DNA of 44,955 bases from Ramlibacter sp. Lineage in GTDB: Bacteria > Pseudomonadota > Gammaproteobacteria > Burkholderiales > Burkholderiaceae_C. Location: the NCBI RefSeq assembly GCF_029866045.1, contig NZ_JARXAB010000054.1, forward strand, positions 1-44,955, read 5' to 3'. Made by a program: the position numbers and the translations under genes. The number at the start of each line of letters is the position of its first letter. The first letter of the stretch is position 1. The notes below the pieces were generated by a model that was not told the origin of the DNA, did no database searches, and saw nothing but the letters and a program-made list of their open reading frames with translations. Shown one piece after another: positions 25,608-35,788 of this stretch.

Positions 25608-26393
25608 GTGGCCTGGCCTGTCCTCGTCTTTGACATTGAATCCATCCCCGACCTTGCCGGCCTGCGCAGCCTGCGCGATGACCCGCCCGAGTGGAGTGAC
25701 GATCAGGTCTATGAAGCCTGGGTGAAAGAGCGCGCCGAAAAGGGGCAGGGCGACTTCATGCCGCTGCACCTGCAGCGGGTGCTGGTCATCAGTGTGGTGT
25801 TTCGCAACAGCGAAGGACTGAAGGTGCACTCCTTCGTCGATCGCGATGGCGCCAGCGAGGGCAAGGTCATCCAGCAGTTCTTCGGCACCCTCGAGAAGCA
25901 CGAACCTCAGCTCGTGAGCTGGAACGGCGGGGGCTTTGACCTGCCGGTGCTCAATTACCGCGGCCTGCGTCACGGGGTGGTGGCGTCCAAGTACTGGGAC
26001 CAGGGCGAGGACGAGCGCGAGTACAAGTTCAACAACTACATCAACCGTTACCACAACCGCCACACCGACCTCATGGACGTGCTGGCCATGTTCCAGGCCC
26101 GCGCCAACGCGCCTCTGGACGCTTTGGCCAAGCTGTGCGGCTTTCCGGGTAAGTTGGGGATGGACGGCTCCAAGGTGTTTGACGCGTTCAAGAACGGAGG
26201 CCTGGACGACATCCGCCGCTATTGCGAGACCGATGTGATGAACACCTATCTCGTCTATTGCCGCTTCCAGAAGATGCGCGGCGGCTTCACCGAGGCCGAG
26301 TACGAGCAGGAGATGGCCATGGTGCGTGGCTCCCTGGAGGCGCTGGCGCCCCAAGAGACCCACTGGCGGGAGTATTTGGACGCCTGGGCCTGA
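25608..26393 (+). CDS. PolB-like 3'-5' exonuclease domain protein
   Basis: A 261-residue stand-alone exonuclease of the DEDDy superfamily, related to the proofreading domain of family B DNA polymerases. The Exo I motif is VFDIESIP with Asp9 and Glu11, Exo II is SWNGGGFDLPVL, and Exo III is YCETDVMNTYLVY, which supplies the Tyr-x3-Asp of the DEDDy type. The start is a GTG at 25608, preceded by AAAGGAG 8 nt upstream. It is followed 80 nt later by rlmD on the same strand. The precise nucleic-acid substrate of this bacterial family is not established. Confidence 0.92.
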   Translation: MAWPVLVFDIESIPDLAGLRSLRDDPPEWSDDQVYEAWVKERAEKGQGDFMPLHLQRVLVISVVFRNSEGLKVHSFVDRDGASEGKVIQQFFGTLEKHEPQLVSWNGGGFDLPVLNYRGLRHGVVASKYWDQGEDEREYKFNNYINRYHNRHTDLMDVLAMFQARANAPLDALAKLCGFPGKLGMDGSKVFDAFKNGGLDDIRRYCETDVMNTYLVYCRFQKMRGGFTEAEYEQEMAMVRGSLEALAPQETHWREYLDAWA

Positions 26394-26473
26394 ACGCCAC
26401 ACCCCGGGTCTTGCCAGGCGCGCTGAGGCCCCGGTCTCGGTTCATGGCGGGTCCAGCCTGAGACAATCGGGCC

Positions 26474-27934
26474 ATGTCAACGGAGATCCAACAACAAGCG
26501 GCCGACGGGCAAGCCCCGGCCCCTGTGCCTGACCGTCCCCCGCGTCCCCAAGGCGTGCCGGAAGATGCCCTGCATGTCGACGCCCTGGACATTGAGGCCC
26601 AGGGCGTGGCGCGCCGCGACGACGGCAAGGTCGTCTTCATCGAGGGCGCCTTGCCTGGTGAATGGGTGTCGGCCAATGTCCATCGCAAGAAGAACAACTG
26701 GGAGGCGGCCAGCCTTCGTGCTGTCTACCGCGCTTCCTCCCAACGGGTGCAGCCCGGCTGCGCGCACTTCGGCTTGCACGAGGGCGCCTGCGGCGGCTGC
26801 AAGATGCAGCACCTCGACGCCAGCGCCCAGGTCGCCATCAAGCAGCGGGTGCTCGAGGACAACCTCTGGCACCTGGCCAAGGTCCGGCCCGACACGGTGC
26901 TGCGCCCCATTCACGGCCCCACCTGGGGCTACCGCTGGCGCGCGCGCTTCTCGGTGCGCCATGTGCACAAGAAGGGCGTGGTGCTGGTTGGCTTTCACGA
27001 GCGCAAGAGCCGCTATGTGGCCGACATCCGCGCCTGCGAGGTGGTGCCCCGGCATGTGAGCGACCTGCTGCTGCCCCTGCGTGGGTTGATCGGCAGCATG
27101 GACGCGATCGAGACCTGCCCGCAGATCGAGCTGGCCTGCGGCGTCGACGCGGCCGCCCCCTCCCGGCCAGTCATTGCCCTGGTGCTGCGGCACCTGGAGC
27201 CGCTTTCCGCGGGTGATCAGGACAAGCTGCGCGCCTTCGCTGTCGCCCATGATGGCGTGCAGTGGTGGCTGCAGCCCAAGGGGCCGGACACGGTGCACCT
27301 GATGGACCCCGGGCCGCAACTGTCCTATGTGTTGCCGGAGTTCGGCATCACCATGCCCTTCAAGCCGACCGACTTCACCCAGGTCAACCCCTTCATCAAC
27401 CAGGTGCTGGTCGCTCAGGCCCTGTCGCTGCTCCAGCCCGGGCGTAGCGAGCGGGTGATCGACTGGTTCTGCGGCCTGGGCAATTTCACCCTGCCCATCG
27501 CCACCCGCGCCGGTGAGGTGCTGGGCATCGAGGGCAGCGAAGTCCTGGTGGCCCGCTCGCGGACCAATCTGGCGCTGAACCAGCCCCAGGCCAGCGCACC
27601 CACCCGCTTCGTCGCCCGCAACCTGTTTGAGATCACGCCCACCACGCTGGTCTCGGACGGCGTGGCCGATAAGTGGTTGGTGGATCCGCCGCGAGAAGGC
27701 GCCTTCGCATTGGTCAAGGCCCTGGCCGATATTCACCAAGACCCTTCGCTCGCCCCGGGCTGGACGCCCCCTGCGCGCATCGTCTATGTGAGCTGCAACC
27801 CGGCCACCCTGGCGCGTGACGCCGGGTTGCTGGTGCACCAGGCCGGTTATCTCTGCACCCACGCGGGCGTGGTGAACATGTTCCCGCACACCGCCCATGT
27901 GGAGTCGATGGCGGTGTTCGAGCGGGCCGACTGA
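26474..27934 (+). CDS. rlmD: 23S rRNA (uracil-1939-C5)-methyltransferase RlmD
   Basis: SAM-dependent enzyme that methylates C5 of a conserved uracil in 23S rRNA, 486 residues. A TRAM-like RNA-binding segment ([20 protein letters not shown]) is followed by the Fe-S ligands Cys96, Cys106 and Cys109 in [15 protein letters not shown], and Cys188. The methyltransferase core has [16 protein letters not shown] for SAM binding, VDPPREGA, and the nucleophile Cys441 in [12 protein letters not shown]. TrmA-type enzymes lack the Fe-S cysteines, which supports RlmD; a paralogous RlmC-type activity is less likely. It is convergent with the export operon, with a 9-nt gap. Confidence 0.93.
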   Translation: MSTEIQQQAADGQAPAPVPDRPPRPQGVPEDALHVDALDIEAQGVARRDDGKVVFIEGALPGEWVSANVHRKKNNWEAASLRAVYRASSQRVQPGCAHFGLHEGACGGCKMQHLDASAQVAIKQRVLEDNLWHLAKVRPDTVLRPIHGPTWGYRWRARFSVRHVHKKGVVLVGFHERKSRYVADIRACEVVPRHVSDLLLPLRGLIGSMDAIETCPQIELACGVDAAAPSRPVIALVLRHLEPLSAGDQDKLRAFAVAHDGVQWWLQPKGPDTVHLMDPGPQLSYVLPEFGITMPFKPTDFTQVNPFINQVLVAQALSLLQPGRSERVIDWFCGLGNFTLPIATRAGEVLGIEGSEVLVARSRTNLALNQPQASAPTRFVARNLFEITPTTLVSDGVADKWLVDPPREGAFALVKALADIHQDPSLAPGWTPPARIVYVSCNPATLARDAGLLVHQAGYLCTHAGVVNMFPHTAHVESMAVFERAD

Positions 27935-27943
27935 GCGCGCTTT

Positions 27944-29143
27944 TCAGGGGCTGCGCTCGGTCACCCGGCCATCGTCATTCACCCCAGCGGGCGGGTAGAC
28001 GATCACCCGCTGGCCGGCCGACAGGCCGGACTTCACCCAGCCCACTCGGCTGTTGCGCCCACCGAGTTCCACCGGCTGCAATCGGGCGCGCCCGCCGTCG
28101 AGCTGGTACACCGCCATGCCGCCCTCAGGCCGTGGGAACAGCGCGCCAATGGGCACCAGCAGCACCCCGTCCGCCGAGGTGGTGACCACCCGCACCAAGA
28201 CCCGAAAGCCATCCCCCATCTGCTTCCAGGCGTCGGGGGTGGGCGTCATTTCCAGCAGCACATTGACCCGCTGCTCCTCCACCCCCAGCGCCGAGACCTT
28301 GGTGAAGGCGGCCGGCTCCACCCGCCGTACCCGGGCGGGCAGAGGAGGGCCGCCCCAGCCTTCGATCACCGCAGCGCCGCCCGCTTGGGCCTGCACTGCA
28401 TCGGTGGTGAGCAGTTGGGCCAGGATTTCCATCTGGCGCGTGTCGCCGAGCGTCATCACCACCGCACCTGCAGCCACCGACGCCTCGCTCGGCTGGGGCA
28501 CCTTGAGCACCACGCCGCCCGCCGGCGCACGCAGCGCCAGCGGGGCAGCGCCTGGCTTCCCGCCGGCAGCTCCCGGCGACTGCAAGGCCGCCGCGGCCTG
28601 GGCGCGCTCCTGCCTAGCCACCTCTCGCTGGCTGGCGGCCGTATCCCGCTCGCGCTGGGCCGCGTCGACCGCCAGCCGGTCGTCGTCGAGCGCCGCGTTG
28701 GAGATAAAGCCCTGCTGGGCGAGCCCCTCGCTGCGCGCCAGCTTGTGGCGGGCCTGAGCCACTGCCACCCCGCTGCGATCGAGGCGGGCCTGGGCGACGG
28801 CCACCCCCGCATCGGCCGCCTGCAAGCGCGCCCGGCCTTCGGCGACGGTACGCGCGTCCTGCAGCGAGGGCAGCTGCGGCGAGAGCAGGGCCAGCACCTG
28901 GCCGGCCGTCACCACGTCGCCCTCGCGCAAGGTGATGCGCGCGAGCCTGCCAGCCAAGGGGGCTGAGACGGTGAAGCTGTCTCGGATGCGTGTGCGGCCT
29001 TCCTCCTCGATCGCCGCCTCGAACCGCCCGATTTCCACTGCCGCCGTTTCCACCGGCACCGGCTTGGGCGCAAAAGCCCAGGCCAGGGCGGCCAGGGCAG
29101 CGACGGTGGTGGCGGCCAGAATCCAGCGCGTGTTGCGTTTCAT
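27944..29143 (-). CDS. HlyD-type membrane fusion protein of an ABC exporter
   Basis: A 399-residue periplasmic adaptor. One N-terminal membrane anchor (WILAATTVAALAALAWAF) is followed by a barrel-sandwich entry RITLREGDVVTAGQVLALL, a long alanine- and glutamine-rich helical hairpin of about residues 90-190, and the second lipoyl half APAGGVVLKVPQPSE. I chose ATG 29143 because AAGGGA lies 7 nt upstream; the ATG at 29149 is too close to it. The gene overlaps the tail of the permease gene. It should link the permease to an outer-membrane channel, but no TolC-like gene is nearby. The exported substrate is unknown. Confidence 0.92.
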   Translation of the reverse strand: MKRNTRWILAATTVAALAALAWAFAPKPVPVETAAVEIGRFEAAIEEEGRTRIRDSFTVSAPLAGRLARITLREGDVVTAGQVLALLSPQLPSLQDARTVAEGRARLQAADAGVAVAQARLDRSGVAVAQARHKLARSEGLAQQGFISNAALDDDRLAVDAAQRERDTAASQREVARQERAQAAAALQSPGAAGGKPGAAPLALRAPAGGVVLKVPQPSEASVAAGAVVMTLGDTRQMEILAQLLTTDAVQAQAGGAAVIEGWGGPPLPARVRRVEPAAFTKVSALGVEEQRVNVLLEMTPTPDAWKQMGDGFRVLVRVVTTSADGVLLVPIGALFPRPEGGMAVYQLDGGRARLQPVELGGRNSRVGWVKSGLSAGQRVIVYPPAGVNDDGRVTERSP

Positions 29144-29145
29144 CG

Positions 29146-31599
29146 TCATTCCCTTGTCTTGAGTGCCGACACCATGTCGAGCTGGTCGATACGCCGGCGC
29201 ACCACCGCAGCACTGGCGATGCCGGCGGTGACCACCGCGACTGCCGCCCACGCATAGGTACGGGCCTGGATCACCACCGGAAACTGAAACTGGTCGGAGG
29301 CGACCAGACCCACGATCAGGTGGGTGAGGCCCCATCCCAGAAAGAACCCGAGCGGCAGCGCCAGGGCGATGGACAGGGCCAGCTCTCCAAGCAGCAGCGC
29401 AGAGACCTCGGCCCGGGTGAAACCCAGCACCCGCAGGCTGGCCAGCTCCCAGGTGCGCTCGGCGAGGGCGATGCGGGCGTTGTTGTAGACGACTCCTACC
29501 GCGATCACGGTAGCGAACAGGGTGAGGATGGTGCTCATGATCAGCACATTTCGGGCGCTGACCTCTTGCATATTGCGCAGCATGTTGGCCTTGCTGAAGG
29601 CGCCGGCCACCCGAGGCAGCCCCTGGGTAGCCTCCAGCACACGGTCCACCTGGCCCCGTTCAGCCGCCAGCGCGAAGTTGTTGGCAAGGTCGCCCTCGCC
29701 CAGCAGCCGGTTGAGGTCAGACCGCTCCATGTAGGCGTTGAGGCCGAACATGTCGCTCACCGTGCGCTCGAGTACCACCTCATGGACCCCGCGGCGGCCC
29801 TCGCGCACCTCGATCTGCACCCGCTCCCCCGGCAAGAGACCCAGCTTGTGCGCGAGCCGGTCGGTCATGACCAGGCCGTGGCTGCCCACCGGCACCTGGC
29901 GCAGGTCGGCGTCGATGAGGCGTTGCAGCACCGCCTGCGGCTCGCGCCCCATGATGCTGCCTTTCTCGCTTTGCGCGCCGTGGACGAAGCGCACGGCCAC
30001 GCGCCTGGCCGGCTCCACCTGGGTCACGCCGGGCAGGCGCGCCAGCTCGCGGCCGGTGGCGGCGCTCACCGGGTCGGTCGTCCAGACCATCACGTCGCCG
30101 CGCAGGACCAGGTTGAACTGGGTGTCGACGATGGCCTCGATCGCGTCGCGGAAGAAGTTGCCCATGATGACGATGGCCACCGCACTGGCGATGCCCACCA
30201 CGGTGATCCCTGCGCGTAGCGGCCGCCGTTCCAGGTTTCGCAGGATCATGCGAAGCGAGGGCGCCAGACGCAGCCAGCGCAGACGCTCTATCAGTGCGCG
30301 CCGGTAGTAGCCCGGTGCCGGTGGGCGCATCGCCTGCGCAGGTGACAGTCGCACTGTGGCCTGAATCGCCACCAGCGTGCCGGCCACCGCCGTGAGGAGC
30401 GCCAGACCCAGCGCGATCAGCGCCAGCTGCGGATCCAGGTGGTAGTCGAAGCGGGGAAAGCGAAACAGATCGGCATACAGCCCCATCATTCCCCGGCCGA
30501 GGGCACGACCCAGAAGCAGGCCAAGTGCGTAGCCGCCGAGCACCATGGGCGCGACCAGCTTCAGGTAATGCAAGGCAATGGCCCGATTGGGGTAGCCCAG
30601 GGCCTTGAGTGTGGCCACCTGTTCTCGCTGCGTGACAACCAATCGGGCGGTGACCATGTGCAGCAGAAAGCCGGCCACCGCCAGGAAGATGGCGGGCAGC
30701 ACCGAACCCATGACCTGTTGCTCGGTGATCTCGTTGGCGAGCATCGCGTGGGAGGCCTGCTCGTCGCGGCCATAGGCCGCCTGTCCACCGTAGGGCGCGA
30801 GTTGGCGGGTGAGTGCGTCCTGCACCGTGGCCGGTGAGGCGCCAGGCGCCAACTTGATCGCCACCTGGGTGAAGGCACCGGTCATGTCGGTGGCGGCGGC
30901 CAGCTCCGCGCGGTCCAGCCAGAACACGCCAAACGACCGCAGGTCGGGTGCACCCAGCATGCCACCGAAGATGTACTCGGGTGAGAGCGCAACCCCCACC
31001 AGGCGCAGTGGCCGGCGTTTGCCATTGACCAATGCGCTCACCCGGTCTCCCATCTTTAGGTGGTGAGCCAGCACGAAGCCCTCGCTGGCGACGGCCTCCA
31101 ACTCGCCGCCCGCCAGGCGCCCTGGCTCCGGCCAGCGACCGGCGCGCAATTGCACCCGGTTCAGGCGCTGGGGCGTGCGGGCGTCCCACCCGATCAGGCG
31201 TCCCACGATCGGGTCGGTGCTGCCCGCCACGCTCACACGGGCGTTGGCCTCCACCGTGCCCTGCACATCGACCACGCCTGGCCAACTGCGGACCGGATCC
31301 AGCACCGAGTTCGGCGCGCGACGTACGCTGGCGAAGACGTCGGCGAAGGCACCGCTGGCGTAGAAGCCGTCCCGCGCCCGGGCCAGGGAATCCACCGCCG
31401 AGAGCGTGGCCAAAAAGCCGCCGATGCCGCTGGCGACCACCAGGGCAATGGTGAGCGCCTGGCTCCACAGCAGCCGCAGCTCGCGGAGCACCTTGCGGTC
31501 CAGCGCGCCCAGTCGGCTGCGCGGCCTTTTCGCGAGGGTGGGCGGCAGTTCCCCTGCCGGGTCTGGGGTTGCAGGCGGGGAGGGCGTGTCCTGGCTCAT
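29146..31599 (-). CDS. ABC transporter permease with two FtsX domains
   Basis: An 817-residue inner-membrane protein of the MacB/LolC/FtsX superfamily. An N-terminal helix (ALTIALVVASGIGGFLATLSAV) precedes a large periplasmic domain. Two FtsX-type transmembrane blocks follow, around residues 290-430 and 710-805, with a second periplasmic domain between them, like the large YbbP-type permeases. It starts 4 nt after the ATPase stop and its end overlaps the adaptor gene, so the three form one operon. These permeases act as mechanotransmitters moving lipids, peptides or lipoproteins out of the membrane; which one is not apparent. Confidence 0.93.
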   Translation of the reverse strand: MSQDTPSPPATPDPAGELPPTLAKRPRSRLGALDRKVLRELRLLWSQALTIALVVASGIGGFLATLSAVDSLARARDGFYASGAFADVFASVRRAPNSVLDPVRSWPGVVDVQGTVEANARVSVAGSTDPIVGRLIGWDARTPQRLNRVQLRAGRWPEPGRLAGGELEAVASEGFVLAHHLKMGDRVSALVNGKRRPLRLVGVALSPEYIFGGMLGAPDLRSFGVFWLDRAELAAATDMTGAFTQVAIKLAPGASPATVQDALTRQLAPYGGQAAYGRDEQASHAMLANEITEQQVMGSVLPAIFLAVAGFLLHMVTARLVVTQREQVATLKALGYPNRAIALHYLKLVAPMVLGGYALGLLLGRALGRGMMGLYADLFRFPRFDYHLDPQLALIALGLALLTAVAGTLVAIQATVRLSPAQAMRPPAPGYYRRALIERLRWLRLAPSLRMILRNLERRPLRAGITVVGIASAVAIVIMGNFFRDAIEAIVDTQFNLVLRGDVMVWTTDPVSAATGRELARLPGVTQVEPARRVAVRFVHGAQSEKGSIMGREPQAVLQRLIDADLRQVPVGSHGLVMTDRLAHKLGLLPGERVQIEVREGRRGVHEVVLERTVSDMFGLNAYMERSDLNRLLGEGDLANNFALAAERGQVDRVLEATQGLPRVAGAFSKANMLRNMQEVSARNVLIMSTILTLFATVIAVGVVYNNARIALAERTWELASLRVLGFTRAEVSALLLGELALSIALALPLGFFLGWGLTHLIVGLVASDQFQFPVVIQARTYAWAAVAVVTAGIASAAVVRRRIDQLDMVSALKTRE

Positions 31600-31603
31600 G
31601 CGC

Positions 31604-32446
31604 TCACCAGGACAATTCGGCCGGCGACAGCCGCCGGGGCGGCCTGTCGATCCGGTCGATGCGGCCGTCGACCAGGCGCATCACCCGGTCGGCCATCCCG
31701 GAGATGGCGGCGTTGTGCGTGATCACCACCGTGGTCGTGCCCAACTCCTGGTTGATACGGGCAATAACCTCCAGCACCCGCTTGCCGGTGGCGTAGTCGA
31801 GCGCGCCGGTGGGTTCGTCGCACAGCAGAAGTTGCGGCCGCTTGGCGATGGCGCGTGCGATGGCCACCCGCTGCTGCTCGCCACCAGACAACTGGGAGGG
31901 GAAATGGTCACGGCGCGGCATGAGCGCCACCAGCGCGAGTGCCTCGTCCACCGTCATGGGCTTGTCGGCGATGTCGGTCACCAGGGCTACGTTCTCGGCC
32001 ACCGTGAGGCTGGGGATCAGGTTGTAGAACTGGAAGACAAAGCCCATATGCGCGCGCCGGTAGCGGGTCAGCGTGTCTTCGTCGGCGTTGCTGAGGCAGT
32101 GATCCTCGAACCAGAGCTCACCGCTGCTGGGCCGGTCGAGCCCACCCAGAAGGTTGAGTAAGGTCGACTTGCCGCTGCCTGATGCGCCCAGCAGTACGAT
32201 GAACTCACCGCGCGCCACATCGAGGTCTACCTCCCACAGGGCCCGGACTTCGGTGTCGCCAGTCCGGTAGACGCGGCACAGTCTCCGCGCGCGCAGCACG
32301 GCCTGTGCAGGCGGATCATTCGCCGGGGCGGCCTCCGCGCCAGTCCTCGGGCCTTCCACCGGGCTATCCGCCAGGCCATCCGCCGCGTCGTCCACCGACC
32401 CATCCGTTGGACCTGGTGACGATGGGGCAGAGGTCGATGCGGGCAT
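31604..32446 (-). CDS. ABC transporter ATP-binding protein (LolD/MacB-type)
   Basis: A 280-residue ATPase. A low-complexity N-terminal extension of about 50 residues, rich in Ser, Ala and Pro, precedes the ATPase domain. The domain has [18 protein letters not shown] (Walker A), the Q-loop in [28 protein letters not shown] (signature), [12 protein letters not shown] (Walker B) and VVITHN. The pattern is that of MacB/LolD ATPases, which work with FtsX-type permeases, and the permease follows after 4 nt. No good ribosome binding site lies close to the ATG at 32446. A later start within the extension is possible, but no internal ATG is well placed. Confidence 0.92.
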   Translation of the reverse strand: MPASTSAPSSPGPTDGSVDDAADGLADSPVEGPRTGAEAAPANDPPAQAVLRARRLCRVYRTGDTEVRALWEVDLDVARGEFIVLLGASGSGKSTLLNLLGGLDRPSSGELWFEDHCLSNADEDTLTRYRRAHMGFVFQFYNLIPSLTVAENVALVTDIADKPMTVDEALALVALMPRRDHFPSQLSGGEQQRVAIARAIAKRPQLLLCDEPTGALDYATGKRVLEVIARINQELGTTTVVITHNAAISGMADRVMRLVDGRIDRIDRPPRRLSPAELSW

Positions 32447-32522
32447 GCCGGCAATCTACCCCTGTGCGGCGCAGACACATTGACCTGTCGCAAGAGCGCG
32501 CACACTCTTTGGCGCTAGGCCA

Positions 32523-32548
32523 TGAAAAAGGGGCCCGAAGGCCCCTTT
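32523..32548 (-). terminator. Rho-independent terminator of the Bax-inhibitor-like gene
   Basis: On the minus strand AAAGGGGCC, a TTCG tetraloop and GGCCCCTTT form a perfect 9-bp stem followed by more T residues. It lies 20 nt after the stop of the gene at 32569-33258 and separates it from the ABC export operon. Confidence 0.9.
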
Positions 32549-32568
32549 GGATTGGTGCGGGTACGCGC

Positions 32569-33258
32569 TCAGTCGCGCTCGCCGCCCATGATGCCCAGCA
32601 TGGCCAGCAGGCCCTGGAACACGTTGACGATGTCCAGATACAGCGCCAGGGTGGCAGAGATGTAGTTGGTCTCGCCGCCGTCGATGATGCGGCGAATGTC
32701 GTACAGCATGAAGGCGCTGAAGATCATGACCGACAGGGCACTGATCACCAGCATGCCAGTGGTCGAGCCGACGAAGGCATTGATCACGCTGGCCACCAGC
32801 AGGCCGATCACGCCCACGAACAGGAACTTGCCCATGCCCGACAGGTCACGCTTGACCACGGTGGCCAAGCTGGCCATGGCGAAGAAGACGCCGGCAGTTC
32901 CGCCAAAGGCGGTCATCACCAAGCTCGCGCCGTTGGAGAAGCCCAGCACCGAGGCAATCAGCCGCGACAGCATCAGGCCCATGAAGAAGGTGAACGCCAG
33001 CAGGACGGGGACACCGGCGGCTGAGTTCTTGGTCTTCTCGATCGCGAAGATGAAGCCGAAGATGCCCGCCAGGAAAAGCACCAAGCCCATGATGCCACCC
33101 ATGTACTGGGTGATGCCGGTGGCCACGCCGATCCAGGCGCCGAGCACCGTGGGCAGCAGGCTCAGTGCCAGCAGCCAGTAGGTGTTGCGCAGCACGCGAT
33201 TGCGCTGTGCAGCGGGCAGGGCATGGTCCCAAGTTTGGGTGTGCAGGGAATCGTTCAT
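32569..33258 (-). CDS. Bax inhibitor-1/YccA family membrane protein
   Basis: A 229-residue protein with seven hydrophobic segments, the UPF0005/BI-1 architecture. N-terminal NRVLRNTYWLLALSLLPTVLGAW and the C-terminal MLYDIRRIIDGG with YISATLALYLDIVNVF are typical of the family; the acidic residues there are implicated in pH-gated calcium leak in characterised members. The start at 33258 has an ideal AGGAGG upstream; the longer open frame is not used. E. coli YccA modulates FtsH proteolysis, and a similar role is possible but not shown. The gene has its own terminator. Confidence 0.94.
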   Translation of the reverse strand: MNDSLHTQTWDHALPAAQRNRVLRNTYWLLALSLLPTVLGAWIGVATGITQYMGGIMGLVLFLAGIFGFIFAIEKTKNSAAGVPVLLAFTFFMGLMLSRLIASVLGFSNGASLVMTAFGGTAGVFFAMASLATVVKRDLSGMGKFLFVGVIGLLVASVINAFVGSTTGMLVISALSVMIFSAFMLYDIRRIIDGGETNYISATLALYLDIVNVFQGLLAMLGIMGGERD

Positions 33259-33417
33259 GAACAGGCCTCCTGTGGTAAGCGGATGGTCCGCAGATGGGCG
33301 CATTCTAGGGTTCTTCAAGGTCAGGAGAAATATTCCGGAATGCCCTTGCGGGGCCCGGGCGTATTCGGGCTCTTCTGCAGCGGAAACAGCCTCCGGTGGG
33401 CGGTTATGCTCACGGGC

Positions 33418-33825
33418 ATGAAAACCACGCATTCTCTGGATCTGGCCGACATCAAGGCCATCGCCGCTGCGGCCGAGGCCGAGGCGCTCAAGAACAAATG
33501 GGCGGTCACCATCGCCGTCGTCGACGCCGGCGGCCATCTGCTGTGGCTGCAGCGCCTCGACGGCGCGCCGGCCATTTCCGCGCACATCGGCCCGGCCAAG
33601 GCGCATACCGCGGCGCTCGGCTGCCGCGAGAGCAAGGTCTACGAAGACATCATCAATGGCGGTCGCTACGCCTTCCTCACCGCCCCCACGGTCGAGGGCA
33701 TGCTCGAGGGCGGCGTCCCCATCATGAAGGACGGCCAATGCATCGGTGCGGTTGGCGTGAGCGGCGTCAAGTCCAACGAGGACGCCCAGATCGCCAAGGC
33801 TGGTATCGCCGCGCTCGGCCTCTGA
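33418..33825 (+). CDS. GlcG/HbpS-like heme-binding family protein
   Basis: A 135-residue small protein of the GlcG/HbpS (DUF336) family. Typical features are WAVTIAVVDAGGHLLWLQRLDGA, SAHIGPAKAHTAA and the C-terminal GGVPIMKDGQCIGAVGVSGV. Members include a heme-binding sensor (HbpS) and proteins of glycolate or corrinoid metabolism; the function here is unknown. The start at 33418 (MKTTHSLDL) is preceded by GGGC only; an ATG at 33406 is an alternative. No signal peptide is seen. It is convergent with tonB. Confidence 0.88.
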   Translation: MKTTHSLDLADIKAIAAAAEAEALKNKWAVTIAVVDAGGHLLWLQRLDGAPAISAHIGPAKAHTAALGCRESKVYEDIINGGRYAFLTAPTVEGMLEGGVPIMKDGQCIGAVGVSGVKSNEDAQIAKAGIAALGL

Positions 33826-33881
33826 GCGGTCTGATCAGCGGCCAGGCCGGTCGCCCGGCGCCCTCTGAACGGCCCCCAGGC

Positions 33882-33911
33882 GGCCATAGGAGGCCATAGG
33901 AGGCCATAGCG
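33882..33911. repeat. 10-bp tandem repeat, three units
   Basis: GGCCATAGGA occurs at 33882-33891 and 33892-33901, with a near copy at 33902-33911, in the 183-nt convergent gap between the GlcG-like gene and tonB. A weak CCGCC/GGCGG hairpin (33992-34005) lies just past the tonB stop. Neither has a T-run, and no clear terminator is seen here. Confidence 0.7.
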
Positions 33912-34008
33912 GCCCTAGCCCACTGCCAGGCGGTTTACAGGCGGGCCCCCACTAGGGGATCCTGATCTGCCTCGATGCGGGTCGGTCTGGACCGCCTGAG
34001 GGCGGCAA

Positions 34009-35148
<1,140 letters not shown>

Positions 35149-35221
35149 GGGACGGGGCTTGCGCGGCGTTCAAGACGCGTCAGTGTAGGACGGGTCCTGC
35201 GGCGGCATGCGAGGGCCGTCC

Positions 35222-35698
35222 CTAGGTAGCCGCGTCCATCTGGGTCTGCAAATAGTTGGGCAGGCCCACTTTGCCCAGCAGGTCGATCTGGGTCTCCAGG
35301 AAGTCGATGTGCGCCTCGGTGTCGTTCAGCACGTCCTGCAGGAGGCCCCGTGAGACATAGTCGCGGGCCGCCTCGCAGGCGGCAATGCCCTCCTTGACGG
35401 TGACCTGGGCGGCGCGCTCGAGGCGCAGGTCGCAGTCCAGGATATCGGGTACATCCTCGCCGATCAGCAACTTGCCCAGATCCTGCAGGTGGGGGAGGCC
35501 GTCCAGGGTGAGGATGCGGGCCATCAGCCGGTCGGCATGCTTCATTTCGCCCATCGACTCCTCGTACTCCTTCTTGGCCAGCTTGCCCAGCCCCCAATGC
35601 TGGAGGACGCGGTAGTGCAGAAGATACTGGCTGGTGGCCGTGAGCTCGTTGCGCAACTGCGCCTGGAGGTGGTGGATGATCTTCGGATCGCCTTGCAT
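35222..35698 (-). CDS. bfr: Bacterioferritin 1
   Basis: Iron-storage subunit of a 24-mer cage with heme at subunit interfaces, 158 residues. Ferroxidase ligands Glu18, Glu51, His54 and Glu94 and the heme ligand Met52 (GEMKHAD) are present, as is His130. At position 127, where E. coli Bfr has Glu, the sequence NDTEAHID has Thr, with Glu at 128. It lies 73 nt upstream of tonB on the same strand and downstream of ahpF. It closely resembles the second bacterioferritin at 39933, so the cage may be mixed. No Fur-like site was recognised before it. Confidence 0.96.
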   Translation of the reverse strand: MQGDPKIIHHLQAQLRNELTATSQYLLHYRVLQHWGLGKLAKKEYEESMGEMKHADRLMARILTLDGLPHLQDLGKLLIGEDVPDILDCDLRLERAAQVTVKEGIAACEAARDYVSRGLLQDVLNDTEAHIDFLETQIDLLGKVGLPNYLQTQMDAAT

Positions 35699-35788
35699 GC
35701 CTGCACTCCCGTGACGCCAATAGAAAGGGGCCGCATTGTCACGCGAAAGCGTGCGCTGCGGCCCCGGCGGAGGGCAGATTTGCCAGAC